Numbered from the stretch's first letter, positions 33,690 to 41,381 are shown. The stretch is 62,842 nt of DNA from Hydrogenimonas cancrithermarum (GCF_030296055.1 NZ_AP027371.1:1-62842), one strand, 5' to 3'. Notes: a model not told the origin generated them from the letters alone. Program-made: numbers and translations.

Positions 33690-34808
33690 ATGACGGCACC
33701 GATGGCCAAACAATACGACAAAGCGGAAATCATGGCGTTCATGCCCGACAAAGGGCGGCTCTACCGCTACCTCTTCAAACGCCACATCCGGCTGATAAAG
33801 GCACTCGCAAGGGAAGGCGCCTACATCGGAACGATTGCAAGGGCGCTCATCAAGGTAGAACCCATGCTCTCCGGCGTTTCCCTTCGCACGATGTACCGGC
33901 ACCTCGTCCCGTACCTCAACGAGAACAACATCAAGTACGCCCATTTTCCCTCCCCGAATCCGAGATGCGCCAGGCCGCCGAGTCAAAACACCGCCCCCGA
34001 GCCCGAACCGGAACTGATCACGGCAAGAGAACTCCCCGAAACCCCGCCCGAAACGGATGAGAAAAAGAAGAACCAACCCCGATCCGCGAACGAAGGCAAA
34101 GAGGACGAGAGCAGAGTGCAGGCGGAACGCGAGAGAAGTGCGGAGAAAGCAGGAGATAGGACGACGGACAGGGCAGAAGATGAGGTAACGGATGAGGTAA
34201 CAGCCGATACAGCGGCCAAGACAGCAGATAGGACACAAAGCCCCGACACGACGGAACCGGAGCCGAAACGGAAGGCCAAGCCATCCAAGCCCCGCCCCGA
34301 AGCGAAAACGAAGCCGGACAAGACAAAACCCGCCCCGAAACCCGCGCGCTCAAGGCGAAAAAAAGAGCCCGAGCCCCAGCGCACGAAAGAGGAATACTGG
34401 AAAGAGGGCAAAGCCGCGCCGTCGTACCTGTTCGACCTGCCGAAAGAGGATGAAAAGCTCACCGCCTTGCCCCCGCCGGAAACGATGCCGCTGTTCAGCG
34501 ACTGGACCATCAGGGAAGCCGAAACCGAAGAATTGCGCGAATACTATAAGACCCTGAAGCACGAATACGACTATCTGCAACGCCTCGCCGACTACCGGCA
34601 CGAAGCCGCGAAGACACCGGAGATGAAAAAGCTCGAACGCGATGCGGATTTTCTGGAATATACGAAAAAATTCGACGAGTTGTGGCAAAACGAATTCTAT
34701 TACCGCTTCCAGTGGCAAAAGGTGAGGACGAGAAGAATCAGGGCGCACCTGGAAAAAGTCGAAAAAGAGATCAGGAACAGGGATATGTGGTCGCCGTTAT
34801 CCATTTAG
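33690..34808 (+). CDS. HTH protein with charged low-complexity linker and coiled-coil C terminus
   Basis: 372 residues from ATG 33690, preceded by AAAGGAG. Residues 20-75 contain a helix-turn-helix (IRLIKALAREGAYIGTIARAL then SGVSLRTMYRHL), like those of plasmid DNA-binding proteins. Residues 90-245 are low complexity: Pro/Glu/Thr, then Lys/Pro-rich (KRKAKPSKPRPE), probably disordered. Residues 260-372 are helical, with YLFDLPKEDEKLT and a coiled coil rich in aromatic residues. The gene directly follows the 11-bp array and its promoter, so it is the obvious candidate to bind it. The role could be partition, autoregulation or relaxosome. No ParM- or ParA-like partner follows. Confidence 0.75.
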   Translation: MTAPMAKQYDKAEIMAFMPDKGRLYRYLFKRHIRLIKALAREGAYIGTIARALIKVEPMLSGVSLRTMYRHLVPYLNENNIKYAHFPSPNPRCARPPSQNTAPEPEPELITARELPETPPETDEKKKNQPRSANEGKEDESRVQAERERSAEKAGDRTTDRAEDEVTDEVTADTAAKTADRTQSPDTTEPEPKRKAKPSKPRPEAKTKPDKTKPAPKPARSRRKKEPEPQRTKEEYWKEGKAAPSYLFDLPKEDEKLTALPPPETMPLFSDWTIREAETEELREYYKTLKHEYDYLQRLADYRHEAAKTPEMKKLERDADFLEYTKKFDELWQNEFYYRFQWQKVRTRRIRAHLEKVEKEIRNRDMWSPLSI

Positions 34809-34880
34809 CGAAGCTGCTTGGATAACGGCTTGAGGTAGGCGTAGCTTCTTGCGAAGCTCCTTGCTGAAATAGATTCGGCT

Positions 34881-34953
34881 GGAAAGCGTGCCCGCGCGGT
34901 CAGGGGAGAGGGGTTGCCGCCCCTCGATGGAATACCCGCGCGACGGGCTTTCC
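34881..34953. other. Long imperfect palindrome, possible structured RNA or oriT-like site
   Basis: Outer arms GGAAAGC/GCTTTCC, then CGCGCGG/CCGCGCG after a small internal loop, then an apical hairpin GAGGGG-TTGCCG-CCCCTC, spanning 73 bp. No T run follows, so a simple terminator is unlikely. It lies 70 bp after the HTH gene. Confidence 0.5.
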
Positions 34954-35260
34954 TATCAAATTATATCACGACAAAACTTAATGTTGTGAAACCGGCCATA
35001 TCTCTTACGTTTGTCACCACTTTTCCGACCTTTGGGGTTTTCTCGACTCTTGATCGCAGGGGCTGGGCCGTACCGACGTAGTATCCGTTTCGATGCGAGT
35101 TTTCAAAGATGATTTGACCATTTTTTCTCTAATACAATAATAATCAGGTATTTTATTAGGGTTTGTTTTTCAAGTATATTCTGACTGATTTCCAAAATAA
35201 TCTCACCAAATGAATATTTGCTACAATTTTCCTATTGGTGAAATAAAAAAAAGGCAAAAG
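34954..35260. other. Intergenic with coding remnant on the minus strand
   Basis: On the minus strand, about 35105-34970, an open stretch without a start codon reads HRNGYYVGTAQPLRSRVEK then VVTNVRDMAGFTTLSF to a stop. It has a protein-like composition and is probably the 3' end of a deleted gene. I do not recognise it. Confidence 0.35.
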
Positions 35261-35509
35261 ATGACGGACAACATCTACGATGTGATTTTGATTCTAGGCA
35301 TCATTGGCGGAATCGCCTACGCCGTTTGGAGTGAGAAGAACGGCATCGACCACAAATATTTCTGACTATCGGGGCTCTATGCCCTTTTCGGCTACACGAG
35401 GCTGATGGAGGAGGCCCTGAAGCTCTACAAAAGCCGGAACGACCCGGACTACCGGAAGATCCGGGAAATCCTCACGCGCTTCGAGAGAGCCAGAACGGGT
35501 CTGGCGTGA
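35261..35509 (+). pseudogene. Small membrane protein interrupted by an in-frame TGA
   Basis: ATG 35261 opens a frame for DNIYDVILILGIIGGIAYAVW and so on to HKYF. A TGA then occurs at 35363-35365, and the same frame continues for 47 more sensible codons (LSGLYALFGYTRLMEEALKL, then RKIREILTRFERAR) to TGA at 35507. Composition is uniform across the stop. The first half is one transmembrane helix and the second half is an amphipathic helical tail. Most simply it is a nonsense mutation of an 82-residue membrane protein. UGA readthrough is the alternative. No family recognised. Confidence 0.5.
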
Positions 35510-35613
35510 CCCGGGAGGTTGAAGCGCTGCTGGAGAGGATCAGCGACCACTCCCTCTTTGAAAAATGTCGCCGCGAACCACACCAAGACAGCCATGTCCC
35601 AACAACCAAATCA

Positions 35614-35652
35614 GTTTGTCAAATTGACAAACTTTAACAAACTGGTTAAAAT
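35614..35652 (+). promoter_or_regulatory. Promoter and overlapping operator palindrome
   Basis: TTGACA (35624-35629), 17 bp, TAAAAT (35647-35652). The palindrome GTTTGTCAAATTGACAAAC (35614-35632, nine-base arms around one base) covers the -35. Expected transcription start is at about 35659, next to the ATG at 35660, so the transcript may be leaderless. The arrangement fits autoregulation by the HTH protein encoded downstream. Confidence 0.65.
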
Positions 35653-35659
35653 AACAATT

Positions 35660-36097
35660 ATGAAAACAGCACACAAAGATTTTGAAGCATTGCTCAAAGC
35701 CAAAGGCATCAGCAAAAAAGCCTTTTCTTCCTATAGCGGCATTCCCTACTACACCGTTGCCGGCTGGAAAAAGTCGGGCCAGGTTCCTACCTATGCGATG
35801 AAATTGCTTGAGCATATGCCCTCAGCCAAGGAGCAAGTGAGTGCCGGTGAGCTTCTTGAAGCGGGTATGCCCAAGGCGATTCTTTGGAACAACGACCCAA
35901 AAAAGAAGGTGCCTACCGATATTTTCATTGTCGCCACACTTGAGAGAGCCTATAACGACTTCATTGTAGAGAAGTTGGCAGCGTATTTTGGTAGTGAGCG
36001 TATTTTGTCCGCACTGCTCAAATATAAAGATCGTGTTAGCGACAGACTCATAGAGAAAGTGACCGCCTATCTGCAAGCGTACAAGAGTGTGGCATGA
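35660..36097 (+). CDS. HTH antitoxin-like protein, partner of AbiEii-type gene
   Basis: 145 residues. Residues 5-45 form a helix-turn-helix (LLKAKGISKKAFSSYSGIPYYTVAGW). The C-terminal part (VEKLAAYFGSERILSALLKY) is helical, as in the antitoxin-like regulators placed before nucleotidyltransferase toxins. I start at ATG 35660 because the promoter lies immediately upstream; the longer frame from 35519 would contain the promoter. The stop overlaps the next start (ATGA at 36094). The partner toxin gene is truncated, so this antitoxin may now be an orphan regulator. Confidence 0.65.
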   Translation: MKTAHKDFEALLKAKGISKKAFSSYSGIPYYTVAGWKKSGQVPTYAMKLLEHMPSAKEQVSAGELLEAGMPKAILWNNDPKKKVPTDIFIVATLERAYNDFIVEKLAAYFGSERILSALLKYKDRVSDRLIEKVTAYLQAYKSVA

Positions 36098-36363
36098 TCA
36101 ACCCTCAAACTAAAGCCCTGCTTGAGTCGTTTTCCTGCATTGATCTTTTTGCCAAGCATCAAGCCATCCTCATCGGAGGCACGGCTTTGGCATATCACCT
36201 GGGACACCGAGAAAGTTTTGACCTGGATATATGCTTTCCCTCTTCCGATACACTGCCGACACTCGATTTTTTAGACGATTTTGAAGAAGTCATACCTCTG
36301 GAGCATGATAGAGCTATCCGACAGCGGATGGATATGACAGAGGTCAGATCACGACCCGCATGA
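36094..36363 (+). pseudogene. AbiEii-type nucleotidyltransferase, truncated after 80 residues
   Basis: The N-terminal nucleotidyltransferase core is present: LIGGTALAYHLGHRESFDLDICF, the GG…DxD signature of AbiEii/COG2253 toxins. The gene breaks off after IRQRMDMTEV and runs into the 3' end of a metallophosphoesterase gene on the opposite strand. Full-length members exceed 200 residues, as in the copy at 41757. A recombination junction lies near 36345. Confidence 0.65.
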
Positions 36364-37165
36364 CCCCCGTCGCCCCCTCGCCCGGATAACCCAGGGGATT
36401 ACACAGACACTTCACCCCATGCTTCTCGTATGCCATCACATCATGGGTGTGGCCGAAGATCCAGTACCGCATGGAGCCTCTCTCCATGATCCCTTCGCCG
36501 TCGAAAGTGAAAAAGGCCGTGATCTCGTCGTCTCGCCAGCGTTTCGGCACGACGGATCTGTCGATGGAGGGGTTGACATGGGTGACCATCACGTCCACTT
36601 CGCCCGCGATCTTTTCGATACGCTCCTTCTGGGCCTCCGCGAACTCCATCCAGTCGTCCATTCCATGAATGTACCGGGCGTCGTTCATGCTGTGCTTCCA
36701 GAGGCCAAGCACCCGCGAGCGTTCCATGCCAAAGTGCCGCATCGCGTATTCACCGTCGTACCACCCGTCGCATCCCCCGAACTTCACACCGTCGATCTCG
36801 ACGACATTCCCGTCCAGGCAGTGGATGTCTTCCATCTCGCCCAGCAGCCTCCTCATCTCCGCGACCCGCGTGAAGGAGTCGTTCTGGTAGATTGTTCTAT
36901 CCTGGCCGAGAAGGTAATAGTCGTGGTTGCCCAGTACGCAGAGGATGGCCCGGTAGCCAAAAAGTTTCCGAAGGTTTTCAAGCAGCTGGACGCTCTGTTT
37001 GTTGTAGTGGCCGAGGTCCCCGGCTACGACCAGGATATCTCCGGGATCGCCGCCGTCGCGGGTGGCGAGAGGGAGAAACAGCCTTTCTGTCTCGTCCATT
37101 TTCGGCGGCCGGGAGGGGCTGAACCAGAAATCGATGTGGAGATCGCTCAATATGTCAATTTTCAT
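36344..37165 (-). CDS. Calcineurin-like metallophosphoesterase, second of tandem pair
   Basis: 273 residues with all metal-site motifs: DLH near residue 7, VVAGDLGH, LGNHDYY, VTHVNPS and IFGHTHD. The ATG at 37165 overlaps the stop of the first copy (ATGA). It is a close paralogue of the gene at 37162-37995: nearly every block, such as CLDGNVVEIDGVKFGGCDGW, is shared. This family hydrolyses phosphodiesters or nucleotides, but the substrate here cannot be read. The 3' end overlaps the broken AbiEii gene by 20 bases. Confidence 0.85.
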   Translation of the reverse strand: MKIDILSDLHIDFWFSPSRPPKMDETERLFLPLATRDGGDPGDILVVAGDLGHYNKQSVQLLENLRKLFGYRAILCVLGNHDYYLLGQDRTIYQNDSFTRVAEMRRLLGEMEDIHCLDGNVVEIDGVKFGGCDGWYDGEYAMRHFGMERSRVLGLWKHSMNDARYIHGMDDWMEFAEAQKERIEKIAGEVDVMVTHVNPSIDRSVVPKRWRDDEITAFFTFDGEGIMERGSMRYWIFGHTHDVMAYEKHGVKCLCNPLGYPGEGATGVMRVVI

Positions 37166-38142
37166 TCTTCAACCACGACCTGCATGATCTTGGGAAAGCT
37201 CATATCCTCTGGATAACCCAGGGGATTGCACAGGCACTTCACCCCGTGTTTTTCGTACTTGATTCGATGGTGCGTATGACCGAAGATCCAGTACCGCATG
37301 GAGCCTCTTTTCAGAATCTCTTCGCCGTCGAAGGAGTAGAAGGCCATGATCTCCTCGTTTCGCCAAGGCTTCGATACGTCGGATCGACCGATGGAGGGGT
37401 TGACGTGGGTGATCATCACGTCCACTTCCCCGGCAATTTTCCCGATACACTCCTTCTGGGTTTCCGCGAACGTCATCCAGTCCCCCATCCCGTGAATGTA
37501 CCGGGCGTCGTTCATGCTGCGCCTCCAGAGGTCGAGCACCTGCGAGCGATTCATGCCAAGGTGCCGCATTGCGTATTCGCCGTCGTACCATCCGTCGCAC
37601 CCTCCGAACCTCACGCCGTCGATCTCGACGACATTCCCGTCCAGGCAGTGGATGTCTTCCATCTCGCCCAGCAGCCTCCTCATCTCCGCGACCCGCGCGA
37701 AAGAGTCGTTCTGATAGACCGCCTTCTCTTTGCTTAAGAGATAGTAGTCGTGGTTGCCCAGCACGCAGAGGATGGCGCGATAGCCGAAGAGATCCCGGAG
37801 GTTCGCGAGAAGCCGGGCGTTCTGTTCGTTGTAGTGGCCGAGATCCCCGGCCACGACCAGGACATCGCCCGGGGTGTCGCCTTCGTGTTTGAAAAAAGAG
37901 GCAAGGAAAAGCTTTTTAACGTCCTCCATCTCCAGTGGCCGGGAGGGTCTGAACCAGAAATCGGCGTGAAGGTCGCTCAGTATGTCTATTTTCATCTTCT
38001 CTCCTTTTCCTTTCTTCGCGGCCTTGTCGGGGCGCGTCCGTCGCGAAAACGCGAGATCCTCAACATCCCTGTGTACCGGGGGAACAGCAGGCTCCTCCTC
38101 TTCCAGCGTCTCGGCTGGATCGAACCACAGATCGGCCGTCAT
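37162..38142 (-). CDS. Calcineurin-like metallophosphoesterase, first of tandem pair
   Basis: The metallophosphoesterase domain carries DLHADFWF, VVAGDLGH, LGNHDYY, ITHVNPS and IFGHTHH. Two starts are possible. ATG 38142 overlaps the previous gene (ATGA, AGGAGG nearby) and gives 326 residues. ATG 37995 is preceded by AAAGGAGAG and gives 277 residues, matching the downstream paralogue. The 49-residue extension contains DLWFDPAETLEEEE, oddly similar to DFWFRPSRPLEMED just after the second start, as if the N terminus had been partly duplicated. Two internal starts may both be used. Substrate unknown. Confidence 0.8.
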   Translation of the reverse strand: MTADLWFDPAETLEEEEPAVPPVHRDVEDLAFSRRTRPDKAAKKGKGEKMKIDILSDLHADFWFRPSRPLEMEDVKKLFLASFFKHEGDTPGDVLVVAGDLGHYNEQNARLLANLRDLFGYRAILCVLGNHDYYLLSKEKAVYQNDSFARVAEMRRLLGEMEDIHCLDGNVVEIDGVRFGGCDGWYDGEYAMRHLGMNRSQVLDLWRRSMNDARYIHGMGDWMTFAETQKECIGKIAGEVDVMITHVNPSIGRSDVSKPWRNEEIMAFYSFDGEEILKRGSMRYWIFGHTHHRIKYEKHGVKCLCNPLGYPEDMSFPKIMQVVVEE

Positions 38143-38360
38143 TTTCTTGCCCTCCTTTCTCTTGGTAACTCCAGGGCGTATCTGTCGAGAAACCCGGATG
38201 TCCGCATCAGCCCCACATGGAAAGGATGCAGCAGATAGAGCATGATGCGTGACTCGAAGGTGTTCGCGGCCAGCAGCCCCCTTCTCCACTCGCACAGAAG
38301 ATCCAGAACCGCGTCGTTGGTAAAGAGCAGAAATCCGGCTATGGTTTTGACTGGGTTCAT
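38139..38360 (-). CDS. Small hypothetical protein heading the phosphoesterase operon
   Basis: 73 residues, ATG after AAAGGAATACGAATCGA. Contains GFLLFTNDAVLDLLCEWRRG and IMLYLLHPFHVG, both shared with the protein at 32074. Its stop overlaps the start of the phosphoesterase gene by ATGA, so the two are coupled. The conserved WRRGLL and PFHV blocks are not from a family I know. The arrangement suggests a partner or regulator of the phosphoesterases. Confidence 0.65.
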   Translation of the reverse strand: MNPVKTIAGFLLFTNDAVLDLLCEWRRGLLAANTFESRIMLYLLHPFHVGLMRTSGFLDRYALELPRERRARK

Positions 38361-38549
38361 TCGATTCGTATTCCTTTCTCCATTTTACCGCTGACGGGGT
38401 CGGTAAAGATTTGACAGCGCTTTTTCCCGCCGCGTTTTTCATAATCTTATCACATTCGGCGACCATCAACGGTTCGCATATCAAATTTGAAACCGAGGCA
38501 TGTTTACCGGCGGAAGAGAACGGATAATCGCTTCACAAACGGAACGACT

Positions 38550-38810
38550 AATGATCACAAGGAGACAGATCCTTTTACGTATCGACCAACTTGGAAAGGA
38601 GTACCTGCGGCGGCGCTTCGAAGACGAAGTGCAGGTGATCGGCCTTGCTCGCGATCTCGCATCTCATCCGCTCTCGAAAAGGTCACGGACGATCTGCTCA
38701 AGTCGCTTGGCGATAATCTCATCGAGGACTTCACGGCGATCTTTCGTGACAACAACCAAGTGACACAAAAGCCCGTATACGGTTTTCAAAGGGAGCTATC
38801 GCTAAATTGA
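38550..38810 (+). pseudogene. Frameshifted small gene, unknown
   Basis: The frame RRQILLRIDQLGKEYLRRRF continues to about 38650. The adjacent frame then carries SALEKVTDDLLKSLGDNLIE to a stop at 38810. The two halves have matching helical character, so this is one gene broken by a frameshift. No family recognised. Confidence 0.4.
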
Positions 38811-38830
38811 CGAAAGTGGTATTTTGATAT
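38799..38830 (+). repeat. Short dispersed repeat, copy 2
   Basis: GCTAAATTGACGAAAG and GGTATTTTGA match the stretch at 22125-22165 with about four differences. Confidence 0.4.
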
Positions 38831-39202
38831 CCATCAGACCTTTCCTGATCCGGTAGAGTATCTGGGGGAGCTTTTGTCCGATCCGGTCGGCAATTTCCAG
38901 AGAGAAGATCAGTCTCTCATACTCTGACATCTCCTTTTTGTGTAAGGCCGCTTCTATCGAAAAATGGAAAGTCTCGGTACACGGCGAAAATCCAAATAGA
39001 TATGCTCCTGTCCTCGCAGAACCTCCAGTACGATCGATGTCGTCCCGCAGTGCCGTGGGGCCTTGACCATGAAGCCGACGCCATCATTGACCAATGAGAG
39101 AAAGAGTTTTTTTCTGCACTTTCCTCCCGAAAAACTTTTCAGCGGTGACAGGTTTACCGTAGTCAAACAACGATCATCCTTTGGTATACATATATTAAAC
39201 AT
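38820..39202 (-). pseudogene. P-loop ATPase remnant
   Basis: The minus strand reads GFMVKAPRHCGTTSIVLEVL then YLDFRRV, a decayed P-loop (a GPRxCGKTS-type motif with G-K-T lost) followed by the next strand of an AAA_14-like ATPase. Downstream, in other frames, are EYERLIFSLEIADRI and GQKLPQILYRIRKGL. Several frameshifts. It is the third fragment of this ATPase type on the plasmid. Confidence 0.45.
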
Positions 39203-39570
39203 AAATAAAATTTTTGTAAACTTATTTTGTTACTGATTTATATGCAAATATTGTTTATTTGATGAAGGCCGATCCAATTCTTTCTACTATATAACGAGAC
39301 TGCCGTTTTTGTTGCATCAATCGCTTCGTTGGCAGCATTTTTCACCAATAACTTCAGTATGGTATTCTTTTGTGTATCTATCTCGTTTGTCCATTACAAG
39401 AAACTGATTTTTTAAAACAATCCATATCGACGGTCTGCTTTTTCCTTGCAGTTCCATACCGGATAGACAAAACTGTGAGTTGTGGTGAAGATAATCTGGT
39501 ACTTTTTTGTTACATCGTATATGGGGAGTGCCCCCGATATGCTTTTTTTGGCTCCCGAGCCATTTTGAGC
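39203..39570. other. AT-rich intergenic stretch
   Basis: No supported gene. The last 40 bp (GGCTCCCGAGCCATTTTGAGC) match the left flank of the first 32-bp array near 11750, so the duplication starts about here. Confidence 0.45.
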
Positions 39571-39850
39571 GTCACCAATATGTTTACAAAATCGCCTTGA
39601 AGTGTCACCTTTTATTAGGATTACACCCAAACGTCACCAATTTGTTTATATTTTTTGCTCTAACGTTACCCTTTATTGGGAATATTGAATATGAGTGGTT
39701 TGACAATGTGCAATGCAGTTAGAAAAAGCGGTAGCGAAAGTTTTTTACCCTTAATATTGCAATTTTTGCAAAAATTTGATGCAATAATTCCTAATGAAAG
39801 GTGACGTTTGGTTGCAGTTTGGTTGCATGTTCCCAATAGAAGGTGTCACG
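39571..39850. repeat. 32-bp GTCACC repeat array, copy 2 (shorter)
   Basis: GTCACC at 39571, 39604 and 39633 and GTTACC at 39665, with the same two tails as at 11767-12125 (TTTTATTAGGA, AATTTGTTTACAA). It is followed by a diverged match to the sequence after the first array: a caatgtg block, gcaa/ttgc-rich stretch, TGAAAGGTGACG and GTTCCCAATA. Copy 1 has ten units. This is a large-scale duplication that has decayed, with IS3 debris directly after it. Confidence 0.7.
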
Positions 39851-39860
39851 AGGGAGGCAG

Positions 39861-40135
39861 AATGGATGCCTTGATGATGGCCAGACTCAAAGAGCTTGAA
39901 GAAGATGTATGCCGAAGAGCGTCTCAAAGCCGAAATCTTCCAGAAGGCTTTGGATGAAGCAAGCGGAATCCCGACGTGTAGTGAGGACAAACAAAGTGGT
40001 GAAGCCATCTTCGGCTAAGAGGATGGCGAAACGTGCCGTCGTCGAGAAAAAAGGAATTACGATACGTCTGGCCTGTAAAGCGTTCGGCCTCAGCGAATCG
40101 TGTTATCACTATGAAGCAAAGTTGAACGAAGAGTA
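39861..40135 (+). pseudogene. IS3-family transposase remnant (end of OrfA, start of OrfB)
   Basis: The plus strand reads DALMMARLKELEE, then in the next frame MYAEERLKAEIFQKAL (the coiled coil of IS3 OrfA). It then continues as KPSSAKRMAKRAVVE-KGITIRLACKAFGLSESCYHYEAKL, the N terminus of OrfB, ending at TAG. The DDE core is missing. A separate OrfB piece at 51765 could be from the same kind of element. Confidence 0.65.
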
Positions 40136-40390
40136 GGCCAATCTTTTAGGCGATGGATGAGCCCTCGTAATAGACCCTTATTTTTACTCTCAAACCCCAT
40201 AAATATGGTATCTTAGAGGCTTTCATCATTGAGTGTGCCCATTTTTTCTATTTTCTTAAAGCGGTTGGAAAGAAAGGGTAAAGTATTGGCATACGCTATG
40301 GTGGTCGCCAAAGATATGGCATATCGTAAACGTCTGGATGAGCAAACACGTCAACAGCCTTAAAGACGCCACAAAAGAGACCGTATCGAA

Positions 40391-40582
40391 GTGATTGGTT
40401 TGCAGCCGGCAGAGCAGAAGCGTATCGAAGCAGCTTTTTGGGGCACCAACTATACCGCCGGTGAGATTATTGAAAAAATACAGCGGGGTGATAGGGGCTT
40501 TGAAAAAAGACTCGAAGAGAATGTACCCGAAACGTTGCACCGTAAGGCGATGCAAGCGCAAGTGAAGCATCACATCAAATAG
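40391..40582 (+). CDS. Small hypothetical protein (63 aa)
   Basis: GTG start; the frame is open further upstream without a better start. The peptide contains EQKRIEAAFWGTNYTAGEIIEKIQRGDRGFEK, helical and charged. In another frame just upstream (40285-40360), AMVVAKDMAYRKRLDEQTRQQ has similar character, so this may be the rear half of a frameshifted gene. It converges with the toxin gene at 40613. No family recognised. Confidence 0.35.
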   Translation: MIGLQPAEQKRIEAAFWGTNYTAGEIIEKIQRGDRGFEKRLEENVPETLHRKAMQAQVKHHIK

Positions 40583-40612
40583 TTAACAATCAATAGAAGG
40601 GAGACTGAAAAG

Positions 40613-41203
40613 TTAAACTTTTTGGCGAGGAATAAATACACCTTTGATACAGTTAGGGTTGAGAATAGCAAGCTGAATATGATTACCGGTTCTAAAGCCT
40701 GCTCCGGGATAAAGCTTTTCCCCTTCCCAAAAAGCGGCACGTACCGAATCAAATTTTTCTCCGGCTTCTTCTGCCAATTGATGCGCATATCGAATGACCG
40801 CACAATCAAGCTCCCTTTTTTTAAAGTCAAAGTCGTGCGGTCCAAAAGCAGAGTTTGTCGGTAAAGATTTTCCTTCCGATTCAAGTTCCTTTTTGAGGCT
40901 ATCATACGCAATTTTCAAAAAATCAAGATACTTCTGATCTAGCAGATCCAAACAGTTTCCCAAATCGATAATGGCACCCAAAACGAAAGGTTCTTTTATT
41001 TTGGAGTCTTTCCTTTTTGAAGCAACTTGAGCGTACTCTTTGGCTCTCTTGTAATTGTCTTCCCAGAAATAGACACCTTCGCCAAGCCAATCATAGCTAT
41101 TTTTACTTGGTTTAAAATCGGTTTTTTGATTGAGAATATCGACGGCAACAGATTTATCCAGTCCGTGAAAGCCGTATACAAATGTTGGTTTTGTGGAGTA
41201 CAA
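40613..41203 (-). CDS. Putative ADP-ribosyltransferase-fold toxin (DUF3990-like)
   Basis: 196 residues. The N terminus VYGFHGLDKSVAVDIL followed by YDWLGEGVYFWEDNYKRAKEYA resembles the ART/PARP-like fold, with a G-x-H strand and a GxYF block. Later blocks are GAIIDLGNCLDLL, CAVIRYAHQL, FDSVRAAFWEGEKLYPGA and HIQLAILNPNCIKG. Families of this type act as toxins that modify cellular targets with ADP-ribose; the target is unknown here. Translation starts at TTG 41203, 1 base past the stop of the small upstream gene, without its own ribosome site. Expression therefore depends on coupling, as in many toxin-antitoxin pairs. Confidence 0.65.
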   Translation of the reverse strand: MYSTKPTFVYGFHGLDKSVAVDILNQKTDFKPSKNSYDWLGEGVYFWEDNYKRAKEYAQVASKRKDSKIKEPFVLGAIIDLGNCLDLLDQKYLDFLKIAYDSLKKELESEGKSLPTNSAFGPHDFDFKKRELDCAVIRYAHQLAEEAGEKFDSVRAAFWEGEKLYPGAGFRTGNHIQLAILNPNCIKGVFIPRQKV

Positions 41204-41204
41204 T

Positions 41205-41381
41205 TTAGGAGGCTACCGCTTGCTTTTTACTTTTTTCTACGGTTTCTTTTCTAAAATAGCGGGCATCATAATAGCCGTTTTTATCCAGAATCCGTGCTTT
41301 TATGAGAAGTTCACGACTTTGTTTCGGTGTACGCTTCTTTTCGGCTTCCTTTACTTTTGCGATAAGTTCATCTACTAACAT
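41205..41381 (-). CDS. Putative antitoxin (58 aa)
   Basis: ATG 41381. The peptide is DELIAKVKEAEKKRTPKQSRELLIKARILDKNGYYDARYF and onward, charged and helical, with a basic tail. The motif ARILDKNGYYD followed by the transferase-like gene suggests a small antitoxin that neutralises by direct binding. It is the first gene of the pair, and its TAA precedes the TTG start of the toxin by one base. Antitoxin role is inferred from size and order. Confidence 0.6.
   Translation of the reverse strand: MLVDELIAKVKEAEKKRTPKQSRELLIKARILDKNGYYDARYFRKETVEKSKKQAVAS

Noticed and set aside
34881-34953. Rho-independent terminator of the HTH gene
   Set aside because: The stem is long and GC-rich, but no T run follows on either strand.
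35261-35509. Selenoprotein
   Set aside because: No redox motif near the TGA and no SECIS-like hairpin recognised directly after it.
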